Below, piece after piece: positions 61,333 to 64,000 of a stretch of DNA of 64,000 nt (its first letter is position 1; the number at the start of each line of letters is the position of its first letter). The stretch covers positions 1 to 64,000 of the forward strand of contig JAOAAY010000007.1 of the NCBI GenBank assembly GCA_026418615.1, written 5' to 3'. This stretch comes from Candidatus Sumerlaeaceae bacterium (GTDB lineage: Bacteria > Sumerlaeota > Sumerlaeia > Sumerlaeales > Sumerlaeaceae). The position numbers and the translations under genes were made by a program. The notes under the pieces are model-generated. The model saw only the letters and a list, made by a program, of their open reading frames with translations, ran no database searches and was not told the DNA's origin.

Positions 61333-62777
61333 CGACAGAAACCAACCAGATTGAAGAGTTAGCACTCCGCGAGTACAAGTACGGCTTTGAGACGCCTGTC
61401 GAAGTTGAGACTGTTCCGAAGGGGCTCAACGAAGACATCATCCGGATGATTTCTGCCAAAAAGCAGGAGCCGGATTGGTTGCTGGAGTGGCGCCTGAAGG
61501 CGTTCCGTCACTGGCAAACAATGACCGAGCCCAAGTGGCCTAATGTCAAATATCCACCGATTGATTATCAGGATGCTTACTATTACGCTGCGCCCAAGGG
61601 TGTCGGGGCGGGGCCAAAGAGCCTCGATGAGGTGGACCCGGAAATCCTCAAGACTTACGAAAAACTGGGGATTCCGCTGCACGAGCGCGAAATTCTTGCC
61701 GGTGTGGCTGTTGACGCCGTTTTCGACAGTGTTTCGGTGGCAACAACTTTTAAGGATAAACTCCGCGACCTCGGCGTAATTTTCTGTTCGTTCTCCGAGG
61801 CGGTTCAGGAGCATCCGGACTTGGTGCGCAAGTACTTGGGGTCGGTCGTTCCGTACACCGACAATTTCTTCGCTGCGCTTAATTCGGCGGTTTTCAGCGA
61901 CGGTTCCTTCTGCTATGTGCCCAAAGGGGTGCGCTGTCCGATGGAACTGTCCACCTACTTCCGCATTAACGCAAAGAACACGGGGCAGTTCGAACGGACG
62001 CTGATCATCGCCGACGATGGCGCGTATGTCAGTTACCTGGAGGGCTGTACCGCTCCCATGCGCGATGAGCATCAACTCCATGCGGCCGTTGTCGAACTCG
62101 TTGCCATGGACGAGGCCACGATCAAGTATTCCACCGTCCAGAACTGGTATCCAGGCGATAAAGAGGGGCGCGGCGGCATCTACAATTTTGTCACCAAGCG
62201 CGGCAAGTGCGCCGGACGCAATTCCAAAATCTCGTGGACGCAGGTCGAAACGGGATCGGCGATCACTTGGAAATACCCGAGTTGTGTCCTGCTTGGGGAG
62301 AACTCAGTGGGCGAGTTTTACTCGGTCGCCCTGACAAACAATTTCCAGCAGGCCGATACGGGGACAAAGATGATTCACATCGGCCGTAACACGCGCAGCA
62401 CCATCGTATCGAAGGGCATCTCCGCCGGCCGCGGGCAGAACACCTATCGCGGTCAGGTGAAGATCATGCGCAATGCCGTTGGCGCGCGGAATTTTTCTCA
62501 GTGCGACTCGATGCTCATCGGTGATCGCTGCGGCGCGCACACCTTTCCTTACATCGAGGTTCAAAACGCGACCGGCACCGTGGAGCACGAGGCGTCCACC
62601 AGCAAGATCGGCGAGGATCAACTTTTTTACTGCCGGCAGAGGGGCATTCCAACCGAGGACGCGGTCAACATGATCGTCAACGGCTTCTGTAAAGAGGTTT
62701 TCCGCGAGTTGCCCATGGAGTTTGCTGTCGAGGCTCAAAAACTGCTCAGTGTGAGTCTGGAAGGCAGCGTAGGCTGA
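61329..62777 (+). CDS. sufB: Fe-S cluster assembly scaffold SufB
   Basis: The 482-residue protein builds nascent clusters in the SufBCD complex. Typical runs are [79 protein letters not shown] and [12 protein letters not shown], with the conserved Cys of SQCDSMLIG and C-terminal [12 protein letters not shown]. The length is normal. It is coupled to the Rrf2 gene and separated from sufC by 83 bases containing a hairpin. Confidence 0.96.
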   Translation: MTTETNQIEELALREYKYGFETPVEVETVPKGLNEDIIRMISAKKQEPDWLLEWRLKAFRHWQTMTEPKWPNVKYPPIDYQDAYYYAAPKGVGAGPKSLDEVDPEILKTYEKLGIPLHEREILAGVAVDAVFDSVSVATTFKDKLRDLGVIFCSFSEAVQEHPDLVRKYLGSVVPYTDNFFAALNSAVFSDGSFCYVPKGVRCPMELSTYFRINAKNTGQFERTLIIADDGAYVSYLEGCTAPMRDEHQLHAAVVELVAMDEATIKYSTVQNWYPGDKEGRGGIYNFVTKRGKCAGRNSKISWTQVETGSAITWKYPSCVLLGENSVGEFYSVALTNNFQQADTGTKMIHIGRNTRSTIVSKGISAGRGQNTYRGQVKIMRNAVGARNFSQCDSMLIGDRCGAHTFPYIEVQNATGTVEHEASTSKIGEDQLFYCRQRGIPTEDAVNMIVNGFCKEVFRELPMEFAVEAQKLLSVSLEGSVG

Positions 62778-62827
62778 CCCCGCTCAGGTCGGTTGTCGGC
62801 TGAAGTTTCAATGACTGAGAGATGAAC

Positions 62828-62846
62828 CCGGGCGGTTCGCGCCCGG
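62828..62846 (+). promoter_or_regulatory. Intercistronic hairpin between sufB and sufC
   Basis: A perfect seven-base stem CCGGGCG/CGCCCGG (62828-62834 and 62840-62846) has a five-base loop. It sits just before GAGGAA, the sufC ribosome site, with no T run. It may tune sufC translation or mRNA stability. Confidence 0.35.
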
Positions 62847-62860
62847 AAGAGAGGAATAGT

Positions 62861-63613
62861 ATGCTCGAGATCAGGAATCTGCATGCCAATGTTGAGGGTG
62901 CCGAGATTTTGCACGGCATCGATCTGACCGTCCGGGCCGGAGAGGTCCACGCCATTATGGGGCCCAACGGTTCTGGAAAAAGCACGCTGGCTCAAATCAT
63001 CGCCGGCCGCGACTGCTATGAGGTCACCGAGGGCACCATCCTGTTTGATGGCAAGAATTTGCTCGAACTCGAGCCGGAGGAGCGCGCCTGCGAGGGTATC
63101 TTCCTCGCGTTCCAGTACCCGGTGGAGATCCCCGGCGTCAGCAACACTTACTTTCTTAAAGCCGCCCTTAACGCCGTGCGAAAGTATCGGGGCGAGGACG
63201 AACTCGACGCGGTTGAATTTCTTTCCCTCGTTCGCGAGAAAATGAAACTGCTTGGTATGAGCGAGGATTTAATGAATCGCTCCGTCAACGAAGGCTTCTC
63301 CGGCGGGGAAAAGAAGCGTAACGAGATTTTCCAGATGGCTGTGCTCAGTCCGAGACTGGCCGTGCTCGACGAGACTGATTCGGGCCTCGATATTGACGCG
63401 CTGAAGATTGTGGCCAACGGCGTGAATGCGCTGCGCAGCCCCGACCGGGCCATTCTCGTGGTGACCCACTACCAGCGCCTGCTCGACTACATCGTCCCGG
63501 ACTATGTCCATGTCCTTGCCAACGGGCGCATCGTGAAGTCTGGCGGCAAGGATCTGGCGCTGGAACTTGAGGAAAAAGGCTATTCCTGGATCGACGAACC
63601 GGCCAGCGTCTGA
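62861..63613 (+). CDS. sufC: Fe-S cluster assembly ATPase SufC
   Basis: The 250-residue ABC-type ATPase powers the SufBCD scaffold. Walker A is GPNGSGKST, the Q-loop region is FLAFQYPVEIPGV, the signature is FSGGEKKRNEIFQ, Walker B is LAVLDETDSGLD and the switch His is in VVTHYQRLLDYI. GAGGAA lies five bases before the ATG at 62861; an upstream in-frame ATG would add 13 residues containing the hairpin. Confidence 0.96.
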   Translation: MLEIRNLHANVEGAEILHGIDLTVRAGEVHAIMGPNGSGKSTLAQIIAGRDCYEVTEGTILFDGKNLLELEPEERACEGIFLAFQYPVEIPGVSNTYFLKAALNAVRKYRGEDELDAVEFLSLVREKMKLLGMSEDLMNRSVNEGFSGGEKKRNEIFQMAVLSPRLAVLDETDSGLDIDALKIVANGVNALRSPDRAILVVTHYQRLLDYIVPDYVHVLANGRIVKSGGKDLALELEEKGYSWIDEPASV

Positions 63614-63664
63614 GTGCGAACCTCTGATCCCTCGTTAGAAAGCGATGCCCACAGGAAATTGAAC

Positions 63665-64000
63665 ATGACTTCAGTGATCGAGAACAATGCCGCAGAGCCC
63701 TATGCCGCCTACTTTGCGGGGCTCATGTCTGACCCGCTCGCCGGCCTCTCACATGCCATCCGCAATTTGCGCCGGGAAGGGTTCTCCCGGCTCGAGGAAA
63801 TGGGGTTTCCCTCTCAGGAAGACGAGGACTGGCGGTTCTTGAATGTCTCGCCCATCGTCAGAGGGCGTTTTCTGCCCCCTCCACCTGCGGCAGCGCACGA
63901 AGGCGAGGTTCGTGCACTTCTGGATTCGGCCGCGATAGCCGGCCTCGATTCCTACCGGGTCGTCTTCGTCAACGGCCGGTTTCGCAAGGACTTGTCGTCG
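63665..64000 (+). CDS. sufD: Fe-S cluster assembly protein SufD, N-terminal part (cut by window end)
   Basis: The frame opens at the ATG at 63665, after AGGAAA, and runs to the window edge without a stop, giving 112 residues of a protein that should be about 400 long. FSRLEEMGFPSQEDEDWRFLNVSPI is the usual SufD N-terminal pattern (lengths split here: EEMGFPSQEDEDWRF is the core). Position after sufC and 51 bases from its stop supports SufD, the third scaffold subunit. Confidence 0.88.
   Translation, partial: MTSVIENNAAEPYAAYFAGLMSDPLAGLSHAIRNLRREGFSRLEEMGFPSQEDEDWRFLNVSPIVRGRFLPPPPAAAHEGEVRALLDSAAIAGLDSYRVVFVNGRFRKDLSS

Overview
The window is a GC-rich, gene-dense stretch of bacterial chromosome with no phage genes, insertion sequences, rRNA genes or CRISPR array that I could see. 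Housekeeping content is typical of a free-living bacterium: FabI, threonine deaminase, MurC, IspD and IspF, TrpF, RibH, ribosomal protein S12, ComEC and the Suf iron-sulfur machinery. Lipoprotein and Sec signals, a PilT motor and many secreted proteins with golvesin-like C-terminal domains point to a didermic, probably uncultured lineage (the Sumerlaeota/Hydrogenedentota/Planctomycetota neighbourhood is my guess). The sequence alone does not fix the phylum.

Layout. 0.2-7.5 kb: tRNA-Tyr, fabI, an ATP-type phosphofructokinase, threonine ammonia-lyase, a GalT-like enzyme with an altered active-site motif, and comEC. 7.7-10.8 kb: a compact trio of PilT-type ATPase, tandem-KaiC ATPase and a lone receiver. 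11-14 kb: an exported acidic PepSY-like protein with its own OmpR-type two-component system. 14-22.4 kb: trpF, ribH, transketolase, a transaldolase-glucose-6-phosphate isomerase fusion, a GT4 glycosyltransferase, ispD and ispF. 22.4-26.2 kb: a histone-deacetylase-fold enzyme divergent from a CARF-HEPN protein of the TIGR02710/Cas02710 type, then murC. 26.5-28.1 kb: a protein with a possible sliding-clamp-like domain, and larE.

28.1-34.1 kb is one tightly packed six-gene minus-strand operon: zinc-ribbon/TPR membrane protein, C39-like peptidase, lipoprotein, metallophosphoesterase, NodB deacetylase and GT4 glycosyltransferase. 34.2-40 kb holds a MASE1 sensor kinase and LuxR-type regulator with two secreted hydrolases that both end in a golvesin-like domain. 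40-49 kb holds an NTF2-like protein, xylulokinase, a zinc alcohol dehydrogenase, a membrane-embedded spermidine-synthase-like protein, a DUF2339 membrane protein, hslV and rpsL. 50-60.5 kb holds manC, a HAD phosphatase, an NfnAB-type flavoprotein pair, two GT2 glycosyltransferases (one fused to a methyltransferase) around a small acidic protein, and an 1155-residue secreted protein. The window ends in an Rrf2 regulator-sufB-sufC-sufD operon, with sufD cut by the edge.

The most interesting points are the CARF-HEPN protein with no CRISPR locus in view, the PilT-KaiC-receiver trio whose KaiC halves each lack one catalytic glutamate, the six-gene envelope operon, the secreted hydrolases tied to a two-component system, and the isolated clamp-like domain.
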